Source of the DNA: an uncultured Ilumatobacter sp.
GTDB lineage: Bacteria > Actinomycetota > Acidimicrobiia > Acidimicrobiales > Ilumatobacteraceae
Direction of reading: 5' to 3'
Assembly (NCBI GenBank): GCA_938049325.1
Contig: CALICC010000312.1
Span: forward strand, 1-12,746
Length of the DNA: 12,746 nucleotides
The notes under the pieces are model-generated. The model did not search any database. It was not told the origin of the DNA and saw only the letters and a program-made list of their open reading frames with translations. Below, piece by piece: positions 1-6,959 of this stretch (the first letter of the stretch is position 1; each line of letters begins with the position of its first letter). Made by a program: the position numbers and the translations under genes.

Positions 1-1212
1 GGTGGTGAGCAACCGTGCCGACGACCGGTAGCACGACTTTGAGACGAACGGCTCCACTTCACGAGACCGGGCCACACAGAACTCGGCTTTGAGCGCCCGC
101 GCCTCGGCCACGATCGGTTCGTCGCCCTCCCCGAGTGCGACGAGGTCGATCACGTGCAACGCGAGCTGCAACTCGCCAGAGTCGGCGAGCTCGCGGGCTC
201 GATCGAGCACGGCGCGAGGATCGGCGATCGCGGAGAGCACCGCAGCGGCAGCGTCGGCGGGTGGCGCTGGGTGCAGCGTGGTCGGATTCCGATCCCACCA
301 TCCGTTCTCCTCGCGGTACACGTCGCGCACGATGTACTCGGGCGCGCCATACGTCGGCCGCATCCGCGGGTGGTCGAACAATTCGTCGGGGAAGCTGATG
401 TCGGCGAGGATCTCGCGTTCGTTCATCCCCGCGTTCATCCGCACGACGACCTCGTCGCGAACCCAGCGCAGCGCGGCCGCGGTGCCAGACAGATGCTCGT
501 CGATCTCGTCACCTTCGATGACCGGCCCGAACTCGGTCACGAGTCGACGCGCACCCAACTCACCCAATCGATCGAGTGTTTCCGCCCAGCGCATCGTGAA
601 CCGCTGCGTTCGCAGCGGCGTGCCGACGTTGGGGATGGTGAGTCCGGGCGTTGCAGCGCCACCGAACAGCATCTCGTCATCGGGAAGCCAGACGGCCAAC
701 GCGTCGTCGGTCTCCGACGGCGCCCACAACAACTCCACGCGGCGCTTCCCGTCGACCACGAGCATCGACTCGGCGAAGGTCTCGGTCGGGTCGTGCAGCG
801 CGAATCCGGCCGAGAACGCTTCGAGCGGAATCGGATTGCGCGACGGGAACTGCACCGACGCCATGCGCATCTGCAGCTCGTTCGTTTCGCGATACCGGGC
901 GTAGCGCGTCACGAGGTTCTCATGCGCGATCAATCGCGGCGGCTGGTCACCGCGGTCCGCGTTGTGCGCCTGCCAGACGTCGACCGCTGAGTTGTAGCCA
1001 TGATGCCCGTGGCTGTACACGATGGCGTGAACGGGAGCCTCGGTGTGTTCGCGCAACGTGGCGATCATCTTGTGAACGTGCAGTGGTCCACTCGCGTCGA
1101 TGACGACCACACCTGCGTCGGTGTCGATCGCCAGAGTGTTTCCCTGCCCGGGCAGCACCACGATCCCCGGCGCAATCACCTGGCCTGCCAACTCTCCCAC
1201 CAACACGCTCAT
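1..1212 (-). CDS. Alkyl-sulfatase-like MBL-fold protein, 3'-truncated by window edge
   Basis: 404 in-frame codons run from the ATG at 1212 to the window edge with no stop, so the C-terminus is missing. The N-terminal part (about 1-240) follows the metallo-beta-lactamase fold of alkyl sulfatases. It has a strand-rich start, the S-H-G-H-H motif at 67-71, an A-P-S-E-T-D-D segment at 164-170, and a strand then an F-G-G turn at 183-185. Residues about 305-404 resemble the alkyl-sulfatase dimerisation domain, with N-G-W-W-D at 303-307 followed by helical repeats. The usual H-x-H-x-D-H is H68-G-H70-H-G72-Y73. The later ligand positions that normally hold His, Asp and His appear to be W163, A186 and F228, while E167 is kept. 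The second metal site therefore looks lost. A possible ribosome site AGGGAG lies 4 nt before the ATG. It is divergent from dsbB. The family call is fairly secure; the substrate and even catalytic activity are unknown. Confidence 0.82.
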   Translation of the reverse strand, partial: MSVLVGELAGQVIAPGIVVLPGQGNTLAIDTDAGVVVIDASGPLHVHKMIATLREHTEAPVHAIVYSHGHHGYNSAVDVWQAHNADRGDQPPRLIAHENLVTRYARYRETNELQMRMASVQFPSRNPIPLEAFSAGFALHDPTETFAESMLVVDGKRRVELLWAPSETDDALAVWLPDDEMLFGGAATPGLTIPNVGTPLRTQRFTMRWAETLDRLGELGARRLVTEFGPVIEGDEIDEHLSGTAAALRWVRDEVVVRMNAGMNEREILADISFPDELFDHPRMRPTYGAPEYIVRDVYREENGWWDRNPTTLHPAPPADAAAAVLSAIADPRAVLDRARELADSGELQLALHVIDLVALGEGDEPIVAEARALKAEFCVARSREVEPFVSKSCYRSSARLLTT

Positions 1213-1361
1213 TGCACTCCCTGTCTCGTGGACGACCGCATCAGGAGAATGTATGGGCCTGCCGGTCGAGCATCACGATCGCAGAACGTTGATCGATCCG
1301 GAGCCCGCCGCGCCACTACCTTTCCGAGAATGCAACCGCGCCCGAAGAACGCCACCACCTA
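1213..1361. other. Divergent intergenic region between MBL gene and dsbB
   Basis: These 149 bp separate two divergently oriented genes and must hold both promoters. Apart from the minus-strand AGGGAG and TACATT elements I see no strong inverted repeat, and no Shine-Dalgarno sequence in front of the GTG start of dsbB. No small ORF here looks real. Confidence 0.4.
1217..1222 (-). promoter_or_regulatory. Ribosome binding site of the MBL-fold gene
   Basis: On the minus strand this reads AGGGAG, 4 nt before the ATG at 1212. The spacing is short but usable, and it supports that start. A TACATT hexamer on the minus strand at 1253-1248 could be the -10 element, giving a leader of about 30 nt. I see no convincing -35. 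Confidence 0.4.
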
Positions 1362-1892
1362 GTGGACGCATCAACGCTCAGCAACATCTTCGCCCTCGCG
1401 CTCTTCGGTGCGATCGCCACACTCGTCGCCGGGCTCTTCGTGCCACAGATTCGATCGCTGCTGGTCACATTCGCTCCGGTGCTCGTGTCCGCGATCGCGA
1501 TCGGCGCAACGGTCGGCAGCCTGTACTTCTCCGAAGTCGCCGACTTCGTCCCGTGCCGCTACTGCTGGTTCCAACGCATCGCGATGTACCCGATCGCGGT
1601 GATCTTGCCGATGGGTCTGGTGTTCCGTGACCGGTCGGTGTTTCGATACGCGCTGGCCCTTGCATCGATCGGACTTGCCATCTCCGCCTACCACGTGCAG
1701 TTGCAGTGGTTCCCCGATCAGAGCTCGAACTCGTGCGACCTCGTGAGCCCGTGTACGGCGAAGTGGGTCGAAGCCTTCGGCTTCGTGACCATCCCCCAGA
1801 TGGCCGGGTTGGCGTTCATCTCGATCATCTGTCTGAGCGTTCTCACACTTCGAGGCGGTCGCAAGGTCGATACCGCCGCACTCGTGGCCTGA
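1362..1892 (+). CDS. dsbB: DsbB-family disulfide bond formation protein
   Basis: A 176-residue membrane protein. DsbB proteins reoxidise a DsbA-like thiol oxidase outside the membrane and pass the electrons to quinone. Both signature cysteine pairs are present: P-C-R-Y-C-W with C65 and C68, and C125/C131 in the second extracytoplasmic loop (C-D-L-V-S-P-C). Hydrophobic segments lie at about 7-27, 34-56, 73-88, 95-115 and 144-163. That is five, one more than the four of classic DsbB, and the extra one is at the N-terminus. The start is GTG with no Shine-Dalgarno in front, so the exact N-terminus is uncertain. The stop is only 6 bp from the stop of the converging methyltransferase. No DsbA partner gene is in the window. 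The family call is secure from the two Cys motifs and the topology. Confidence 0.88.
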   Translation: MDASTLSNIFALALFGAIATLVAGLFVPQIRSLLVTFAPVLVSAIAIGATVGSLYFSEVADFVPCRYCWFQRIAMYPIAVILPMGLVFRDRSVFRYALALASIGLAISAYHVQLQWFPDQSSNSCDLVSPCTAKWVEAFGFVTIPQMAGLAFISIICLSVLTLRGGRKVDTAALVA

Positions 1893-1898
1893 ACCCGG

Positions 1899-2591
1899 TC
1901 AGCCCGGCGCTCTTGCAGACACTGCGATGACCGGGCGGGAAACGAGCAAACGCTCGTCGGCCTCGACATCGACGAGACCCGCCCGCTCCAGCAGCTCGCC
2001 CATGCTGGCGGCGTCGACCAGCGTGAAGCCGTGATGGTCGTCGCTGTCGTGTTCTGACCCGACTCGCTCGTAGTCAGGGTGGCTCGGATTCTGGAAGTCT
2101 TCGTCGACGAGAACCACGCGTCCACCGGGCTTCAACGCCCGCGCGATTTCAGCGGCGCCCCGGTGAGTGTCGACCCAGTGGTGCATCGTGTTCACGGCCC
2201 AGATCGCGTCGGCACTGCGGTCGTCGACCGGGAGCTGTTCCGCCGACCCGTCGACGACGTCGATGCGCTTGCGAGCTCGCTGCATCAGCCGACGAACGCG
2301 CAGGACTCGACGCAGGAACGGGGTCGGTTCGACGGCGACGACGAACGCGCCGGAGCGGCCAGCCACGACCACGCCGGCTCCCATCCCGGCGCCGATGTCG
2401 ACCACGCGCTCGCCGCGCTGCGCCGCAACCAGGTCGAGCACGGCATCGTTGATTTCAGAGCGCCACATCGTCGGCGCCCACCGCAGATACCGCAGTGCGC
2501 CGCGCAGGCCCTGGTCGTTCTCGTGACCGTGATGACCGGCGCGATCGTGACCGTGATGATCGTGATCGTCGTGATGTGTGCCTCCACTCAT
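1899..2591 (-). CDS. Class I SAM-dependent methyltransferase with His-rich N-terminus
   Basis: 230 residues from the ATG at 2591. The Rossmann-type methyltransferase core is clear. Motif I is V-V-D-I-G-A-G-M-G-A-G at about 67-77, followed by an acidic strand end (V-E-P-T), the W-A-V-N-T-M-H-H-W segment, and the L-K-P-G-G-R-V post-motif strand. This is the UbiE/Methyltransf_11 style of small-molecule methyltransferase; the acceptor cannot be read. Residues 1-26 hold nine histidines among Asp and Gly (H6, H7, H10, H12, H13, H15, H20, H21, H23), suggesting a metal-binding tail. The frame stays open upstream to 2822, but that part would run across the TetR coding region and lacks family features, so I chose 2591. 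It is divergent from TetR and shares a 100-bp promoter region containing a palindrome, so TetR control is plausible. No good Shine-Dalgarno is visible. Confidence 0.87.
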   Translation of the reverse strand: MSGGTHHDDHDHHGHDRAGHHGHENDQGLRGALRYLRWAPTMWRSEINDAVLDLVAAQRGERVVDIGAGMGAGVVVAGRSGAFVVAVEPTPFLRRVLRVRRLMQRARKRIDVVDGSAEQLPVDDRSADAIWAVNTMHHWVDTHRGAAEIARALKPGGRVVLVDEDFQNPSHPDYERVGSEHDSDDHHGFTLVDAASMGELLERAGLVDVEADERLLVSRPVIAVSARAPG

Positions 2592-2667
2592 GATGGAAAC
2601 GTACCGGGCCCGCTCACCGCGGCGAACCGGGCGGCGGGAGGGCGGTTGTTCGGATCGTTCGCAGCGG

Positions 2668-2691
2668 AAACGAAAGAATACTGTTTCGTTT
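2668..2691. promoter_or_regulatory. 24-bp palindromic candidate operator for TetR
   Basis: The arms AAACGAAA (2668-2675) and TTTCGTTT (2684-2691) are perfect inverted repeats around an 8-bp centre. The right arm ends one base before the TetR ATG at 2692. Size and symmetry fit a TetR-dimer operator. On the plus strand TACTGT (2679-2684) fits a -10 element 7 nt before the ATG. On the minus strand TATTCT (2680-2675) could be the -10 for the methyltransferase. A bound repressor would therefore cover both promoters. The arms are AT-rich against a GC-rich background. Binding is inferred. Confidence 0.6.
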
Positions 2692-3309
2692 ATGTCGGCG
2701 GCCGTTGCCATCTCGCGCACGAACGCGAACCGCGGACGCCCACGCAGCCCGGCAGCCGACACGGCCATCCGCGACGCCACGTTCCGGCTCCTCACCGAGC
2801 ACGGCTTCAGCGGCACGACCATGACGGCGATCGCGAAGTCGGCCGGCGTTTCCTCGGCGACCCTGTACCGGCGCTACAGCTGTTTGAACGACGTTGTGAT
2901 CGACGCGCTGAGCCATCAGGTACGCGATCACCGGATGCCCGACCTCGGCGACCTGTCGAGTGACTTGCGCGCCTGGCTCAAACAGCTGGTGAGTCGCCTC
3001 ACTCACCCACGAGGGGCGCGTCTCATCGCCGCGCTCCTCGACGAAGCTGCACGCAACCCCGATATCGCCGAGGCGCTCTACAACAACGTGTCGGCACCGC
3101 TGCGTCGTGACGTAGCGCTGATGTTCGAACGAGCCATCGAGCGAGGCGAGATGCGCGCCGACGTCGACATCGAACTCGCCATCGACCTGGCCGTCGGACC
3201 GATCTACCTCCGACGGCTCGAATCGGTCCGCCCGATCGACCACGACCTCTACAACCGTCTCGCCGACATGGTCCTCGCGGCCATCGGAACCAACCAGGAG
3301 CACTCATGA
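2692..3309 (+). CDS. TetR/AcrR-family transcriptional regulator
   Basis: 205 residues from the ATG at 2692. After a short tail with R-G-R-P-R, the N-terminal TetR DNA-binding domain covers about 20-75. The helix-turn-helix is at about 42-62 (G-T-T-M-T-A-I-A-K-S-A-G-V-S-S-A-T-L-Y-R), then R-Y-S. The C-terminal half is an all-helical ligand/dimerisation domain (about 85-205). An in-frame ATG at 2578 would add 38 Arg/Ser-rich residues spanning the palindrome and the divergent promoter, so I rejected it. The chosen start has a -10-like TACTGT 7 nt upstream and no Shine-Dalgarno, as in leaderless actinobacterial mRNAs. Its stop overlaps the start of the monooxygenase (ATGA), so the two are co-transcribed and probably coupled in translation. 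It probably represses its own operon and perhaps the divergent methyltransferase. The ligand is unknown; a monooxygenase substrate is the natural guess. Confidence 0.9.
   Translation: MSAAVAISRTNANRGRPRSPAADTAIRDATFRLLTEHGFSGTTMTAIAKSAGVSSATLYRRYSCLNDVVIDALSHQVRDHRMPDLGDLSSDLRAWLKQLVSRLTHPRGARLIAALLDEAARNPDIAEALYNNVSAPLRRDVALMFERAIERGEMRADVDIELAIDLAVGPIYLRRLESVRPIDHDLYNRLADMVLAAIGTNQEHS
3296..3300 (+). promoter_or_regulatory. Ribosome binding site of the monooxygenase
   Basis: AGGAG lies 5 nt before the ATG at 3306, inside the end of the TetR gene. It supports that start next to the ATGA overlap, so the monooxygenase may be translated both by coupling and by independent initiation. Confidence 0.65.
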
Positions 3310-5126
3310 CCGACACGGTCGCAACGTTCGACGAATCCGAGATCATCGCCATCCGCGAGAAGTACCGCTCCGAGCGCGACAAGCGTCTGCGCGACGACGG
3401 CAACGACCAGTACATCGAGGTCACCGGCGAATACTCGTCGTACGTCGAGGACCCCTACATCGACCAACCGATCGTGCGCGAGCCGCGCACCGATCAGGTC
3501 GATGTGGTGGTCGTGGGCGGTGGGTTCGGCGGGCTCCTCACCGCTGGAAACCTGCGCGAGTCGGGGATCGACGATCTGATGGTCATCGAGAAGGGCGGCG
3601 ACTTCGGCGGCACGTGGTACTGGAATCGCTATCCGGGCGCGATGTGCGACATCGAGAGCTACACGTACCTCCCGTTGCTCGAAGAGCTCGGCTCGATGCC
3701 GTCGGAGAAGTACGTGAAGGCGAAGGAGATCCTCGCGCACAGCGCCGCCATCGGCCGCCACTACGACCTTTACGAACGCACTCTGTTCCAAACCGAGGTC
3801 ACCGAGGTTCGCTGGAACGAAGAACGGCAGCGTTGGATCGTGTCGACCGACCGCGGCGACGCCGTCGAAGCGCGTTTCGTGGCGATGGCCAACGGTCCGC
3901 TCCACCGACCCAAGTTGCCGGGTATCGCCGGGATCAACGACTACCGCGGTCACACCTTCCACACGAGCCGTTGGGACTACGAGTACACCGGTGGCGACCC
4001 CGAAGGTGGGCTCGATCGCATCGCCGACAAGCGAATCGCAGTGATCGGGACCGGCGCCACCGCGATCCAGTGCGTTCCGCACCTCGGCGCCGGCGCGAAG
4101 GAACTCTTCGTCTTCCAGCGGACCCCGTCCTGCGTGGACGAGCGCAACAACGTCCCGACCGATGAAGAGTGGGCTGCGTCACTCGAGCCCGGCTGGCAGA
4201 TGCAGCGCATGGAGAACTTCAACAACTTGGTGTCGGGCATTCCCGAGCCGGTCGACCTGGTCAACGACGGCTGGACCGACATCATCGGCAAGACCGTACG
4301 CCTTGTTCGAGAGGGTCGGGACAACCCGAACCTCGATGTCGCCTCGCTCGTCGAACGCGCCGACCTCGAGAAGATGAACGAGATTCGGTCGCGCGTCGAC
4401 ACGTTGGTCGGCGACCCCGCAATCGCCGAGTCGCTCAAGCCGTGGTATCGGCAGTTCTGCAAGCGTCCGTGCTTCCACGACGAGTACCTCGACACGTACA
4501 ACCGACCGACCGTGCACCTTGTCGATACAGATGGACGCGGCGTCAAGCGCATCACCGAGACCGGCATCGTCATCGCCGACCCGAATGGCGGCCCCGATGA
4601 CGAGCTCGAATTCGAGGTCGACTGCATCGTGTTCGCGACCGGGTTCGAAGTCGGCACCGATCACTCGCGACGCGCCGGCTACGAGGTGTTCGGGCGCGAC
4701 GGCCGTTCGATCACCGAGCACTGGGCCGACGGCACACGAACGCTCCACGGGCTGATGAGCCACGGCTTCCCGAACGCGTTCATCATCTCCCCGTCGCAGG
4801 GCGGTTTCACGGCCAACTACCCGCACATGCTGCTCGAGGTGTCGGCGCACATCGCACACATCGCAGGCCATGCCCTGAACAACGATCTCGCGACCGTCGA
4901 ACCAACGGTCGAGGCGGAAGAAGCCTGGATCGCGAAGATCATCGAGAAGGCGCGACAGAACATGGCGTTCTCGGAGAGTTGCACGCCCGGCTACTACAAC
5001 AACGAAGGCCAGCCGGGGAAGCGTTCGCTGCAGAACAGCTCGTACGGCAGCGGCTCGAAGTCGTTCTTCCGCATCCTCGAACGGTGGCGCGACGAAGGCG
5101 AGTTCGCCGGCCTCGACATGCGCTAG
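3306..5126 (+). CDS. Baeyer-Villiger-type flavin monooxygenase
   Basis: 606 residues. Type I Baeyer-Villiger monooxygenases use FAD, NADPH and O2 to insert oxygen next to a ketone, giving esters or lactones. Visible features, in order, are an N-terminal extension of about 65 residues (K-Y-R-S-E-R-D-K-R-L-R) and the FAD-binding G-G-G-F-G-G at 71-76. Next are G-T-W-Y-W-N-R-Y-P-G at 102-111, the family fingerprint at 213-224 (Y-R-G-H-T-F-H-T-S-R-W-D, with Tyr for the first Phe), and the NADPH-binding G-T-G-A-T-A at 248-253. The K-R-P segment at 386-388 supplies the likely active-site Arg387, and A-T-G-F at 444-447 follows. The extended N-terminus and length match the larger BVMOs acting on cyclic, terpenoid, steroid or macrocyclic ketones rather than the roughly 540-residue cyclohexanone type. 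The substrate cannot be assigned. It is the second gene of the TetR operon and converges on the amidohydrolase with 24 bp between stops. Confidence 0.92.
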   Translation: MTDTVATFDESEIIAIREKYRSERDKRLRDDGNDQYIEVTGEYSSYVEDPYIDQPIVREPRTDQVDVVVVGGGFGGLLTAGNLRESGIDDLMVIEKGGDFGGTWYWNRYPGAMCDIESYTYLPLLEELGSMPSEKYVKAKEILAHSAAIGRHYDLYERTLFQTEVTEVRWNEERQRWIVSTDRGDAVEARFVAMANGPLHRPKLPGIAGINDYRGHTFHTSRWDYEYTGGDPEGGLDRIADKRIAVIGTGATAIQCVPHLGAGAKELFVFQRTPSCVDERNNVPTDEEWAASLEPGWQMQRMENFNNLVSGIPEPVDLVNDGWTDIIGKTVRLVREGRDNPNLDVASLVERADLEKMNEIRSRVDTLVGDPAIAESLKPWYRQFCKRPCFHDEYLDTYNRPTVHLVDTDGRGVKRITETGIVIADPNGGPDDELEFEVDCIVFATGFEVGTDHSRRAGYEVFGRDGRSITEHWADGTRTLHGLMSHGFPNAFIISPSQGGFTANYPHMLLEVSAHIAHIAGHALNNDLATVEPTVEAEEAWIAKIIEKARQNMAFSESCTPGYYNNEGQPGKRSLQNSSYGSGSKSFFRILERWRDEGEFAGLDMR

Positions 5127-5150
5127 CGAACGCGCCCGCGCCGCGGCACG

Positions 5151-6524
5151 TCAGCGCATGCTGGCGAGCAGGCCCTGCGCTTCGGCGAGCGCGGCGGATT
5201 CGTCGATGGTCGTCAGCTCGCCACCGTCGACCACCAGCTCACCGTTGACCACCACCGTCGTCACGTCGCTCGCGCGAGCACGCAGGGCAAGGCTCGGCAC
5301 CGGGTGTCGATCGCCGAGGTGGTGCGACCCCGTGGTGTCGACCACCACGACATCGGCCAACTGACCCACCGCAAGCCGGCCCACTCGCCCGGGCTGACCG
5401 ACCGCCACGCCGGGGTTCGTCGCCATGGCGATCACGTCTTCGAAGCTGATCGTGTCGTCGGCTCCGCCGGCCTCACGGTGGATCGACAGCGCGGCCTTGA
5501 TCGAGTCGAACGGCGTGGCGATCATCGACCCGGCGTAGTCGCTCCCGAGCACGAGCGGGATGCCCGCATCGATCATCTTCGGAATCGCACCCTGCTGAGC
5601 AGTGGCGAATCCGAACATCGCGTTGCCGAGCGGATTGTGGTTGACGGTGAGGCCGGCCTCCGCGAACGCAGCGATGTCGTCGTCGGTGGCGTTCCCGACG
5701 TGCATCGCCGTGCAGCGCGGATTCAACATCCCGGTACGAGCGAGACGTTCGGTTGCCGACGCGCCGTACTCGGCGAGGTGCGCCGCGTCGGACGCTTCGG
5801 TGATGTGGCTGTGGATGTTGATCGGTACGTCGAGTCCGTCGGCGAGGTCGGCAATGCCGGTGAGCAACTCGTCGGAACACGCGATCGTCTCGACGGCCGA
5901 CACCAGCCCTCGGATCCGGCCGTCGCCCGCCCGATCGTGGGCGTCGATGACGGCTCGTGCTGCGTCGAGTTGTTGTTCGACCTCGGCTCGCCGCCCGATC
6001 TCGCCATCGGCGCCGTGCCATCGATCTGCGAGCGACGCCCCGATCGAGGCCCGGATACCCACATCGACGGCGGCACTGACCAAGCCGTCGTGGCCCGCGC
6101 TGCCCGCATCGACGACGCTGGTGATTCCAGACTTCAGCATCGCGGCGAACACGGGCCGCAAGAGCACACTGGTGAGCTCGGCTGGAAGTTGCATCGAGGT
6201 CAGCTCGGCCACGAACGGGACGATTTCGGCCACGTTGCTACCGCCCGAGAACCGGCCGGGCTCGGTCGGCCGAGCGTAGGGCGCTGCCATCGCGAGATAG
6301 GCCGACAGGTGAACGTGCGCATCGACGAAGCCGGGGCTGATGACGCCACCCGCCGCATCGATCGTTCGCTTCGAAGTCCAGCGGTCGACGAGGTCAGCGG
6401 TGGGTCCGACGCCGACGACCTCTCGCCCGCCGATCGCGACCGCATGATCGTCGAGCGATCCCGACGGCGCGTCGACGTCGACGATGCGACCGCCCACGAT
6501 CAGCAGCTCACAGGTCGCGCTCAT
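5151..6524 (-). CDS. Amidohydrolase, ATZ/TRZ-like metal-dependent hydrolase
   Basis: 457 residues. It has the amidohydrolase layout: an N-terminal beta-sandwich half (1-60), a TIM-barrel from P-G-F-V-D-A-H70-V-H72, and a returning sandwich at about 385-440 with G-Q-L-A-D-V-V-V-V. Likely metal and catalytic residues are H70, H72, H238 or H240 with E243 (N-I-H-S-H-I-T-E), H275 (M-H-V-G-N) and D329 (L-G-S-D). The N-H-N-P-L-G-N segment at 295-301 corresponds to the conserved H-N-P-x-S-N of the ATZ/TRZ and aminohydrolase group. That group hydrolyses C-N or C-Cl bonds on heterocycles such as guanine, S-adenosylhomocysteine or triazines. The actual substrate is not readable. Its ATG overlaps the VOC stop (ATGA), and GGTGAG lies just upstream, so it is the last gene of the AraC-VOC-amidohydrolase unit. 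A secreted form is unlikely, as no signal peptide is seen. Confidence 0.9.
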   Translation of the reverse strand: MSATCELLIVGGRIVDVDAPSGSLDDHAVAIGGREVVGVGPTADLVDRWTSKRTIDAAGGVISPGFVDAHVHLSAYLAMAAPYARPTEPGRFSGGSNVAEIVPFVAELTSMQLPAELTSVLLRPVFAAMLKSGITSVVDAGSAGHDGLVSAAVDVGIRASIGASLADRWHGADGEIGRRAEVEQQLDAARAVIDAHDRAGDGRIRGLVSAVETIACSDELLTGIADLADGLDVPINIHSHITEASDAAHLAEYGASATERLARTGMLNPRCTAMHVGNATDDDIAAFAEAGLTVNHNPLGNAMFGFATAQQGAIPKMIDAGIPLVLGSDYAGSMIATPFDSIKAALSIHREAGGADDTISFEDVIAMATNPGVAVGQPGRVGRLAVGQLADVVVVDTTGSHHLGDRHPVPSLALRARASDVTTVVVNGELVVDGGELTTIDESAALAEAQGLLASMR

Positions 6525-6955
6525 TGCTCACCGCCGTACGTCCCGAAGCTCCAGAGATTTCCCTCTGGGTCGGTGACGCTGAACCCGCGGCTGCCGTACT
6601 CCGCGTCGTACAGCTCCTGGAAGATCGTTGCACCCGCCGCCATGGCGCGGGCGTGAAGCACGTCTGGCTCGCTCGTCACGACATAGGTGGAACCCGAGCC
6701 GGTGGGACGCTGACAGAAGGGATTGTCGGGCCGCCCAGCTGAGCCGAGCATCACTCCCCCGCCTTCGGGTCCTCGGAGCTGAGCGTGCTCGATCACCGAC
6801 TCGTCGTCGGGATTGGACACGACCAACTGGACGGTGAAGCCGAACGCGGCCTGGAGGAACTCGATGGCGGCGGGCGCATCGGCGTACTGGAACGATGGCC
6901 AGATCGCCGTTGGGTGTTGGTGTTGTTGGGCTGATGGTTGTGCTGTATTGCTCAT
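6521..6955 (-). CDS. VOC-fold (glyoxalase/bleomycin-resistance-like) protein
   Basis: 144 residues with the paired beta-alpha-beta-beta-beta modules of the vicinal oxygen chelate superfamily, closest in style to PhnB-like proteins. After a Gln/His-rich tail (about 1-16), module one starts at W-P-S-F-Q-Y and includes E-H57-A-Q-L. Module two has T-Y-V-V-T and the typical ending G-S-R-G-F-S-V-T-D-P-E131-G-N-L-W-S-F. H57 and E131 sit where metal ligands occur in this fold. Members include dioxygenases, isomerases, resistance proteins that only bind drug, and uncharacterised proteins, so the function is open. It starts 4 nt after the AraC stop and overlaps the amidohydrolase start by ATGA. Translation probably depends on ribosomes coming off the AraC gene, because no strong Shine-Dalgarno is visible. 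Confidence 0.88.
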   Translation of the reverse strand: MSNTAQPSAQQHQHPTAIWPSFQYADAPAAIEFLQAAFGFTVQLVVSNPDDESVIEHAQLRGPEGGGVMLGSAGRPDNPFCQRPTGSGSTYVVTSEPDVLHARAMAAGATIFQELYDAEYGSRGFSVTDPEGNLWSFGTYGGEQ

Positions 6956-6959
6956 GGCT

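Noticed and set aside
89..990. Long plus-strand open frames across 89-990
   Set aside because: Arg/Ser/Ala-rich translations with no domain. They are antisense shadows of the MBL-fold gene, which explains the open frames through its codon bias.
2578..2691. Upstream extension of TetR (ATG at 2578)
   Set aside because: It adds 38 basic residues encoded by the divergent promoter region and operator. The family normally starts shortly before the R-G-R-P segment.
2592..2822. Upstream extension of the methyltransferase (start at 2822)
   Set aside because: It would cross the palindrome and the TetR coding region, and the added residues show no methyltransferase feature. The His-rich start at 2591 is a better fit.
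3249..4082. 277-codon minus-strand frame inside the monooxygenase
   Set aside because: Antisense shadow of a gene with all BVMO motifs. No domain was recognised.
5304..6656. 450-codon plus-strand frame opposite the amidohydrolase
   Set aside because: The translation is Arg/Asp/Val-rich with no motif, while the minus strand holds a complete amidohydrolase with its metal ligands.
6905..6945. G/T-rich low-complexity stretch, possible G-quadruplex
   Set aside because: It encodes the Gln/His-rich tail of the VOC protein on the minus strand. The G runs are mostly two bases, too weak to call a quadruplex.
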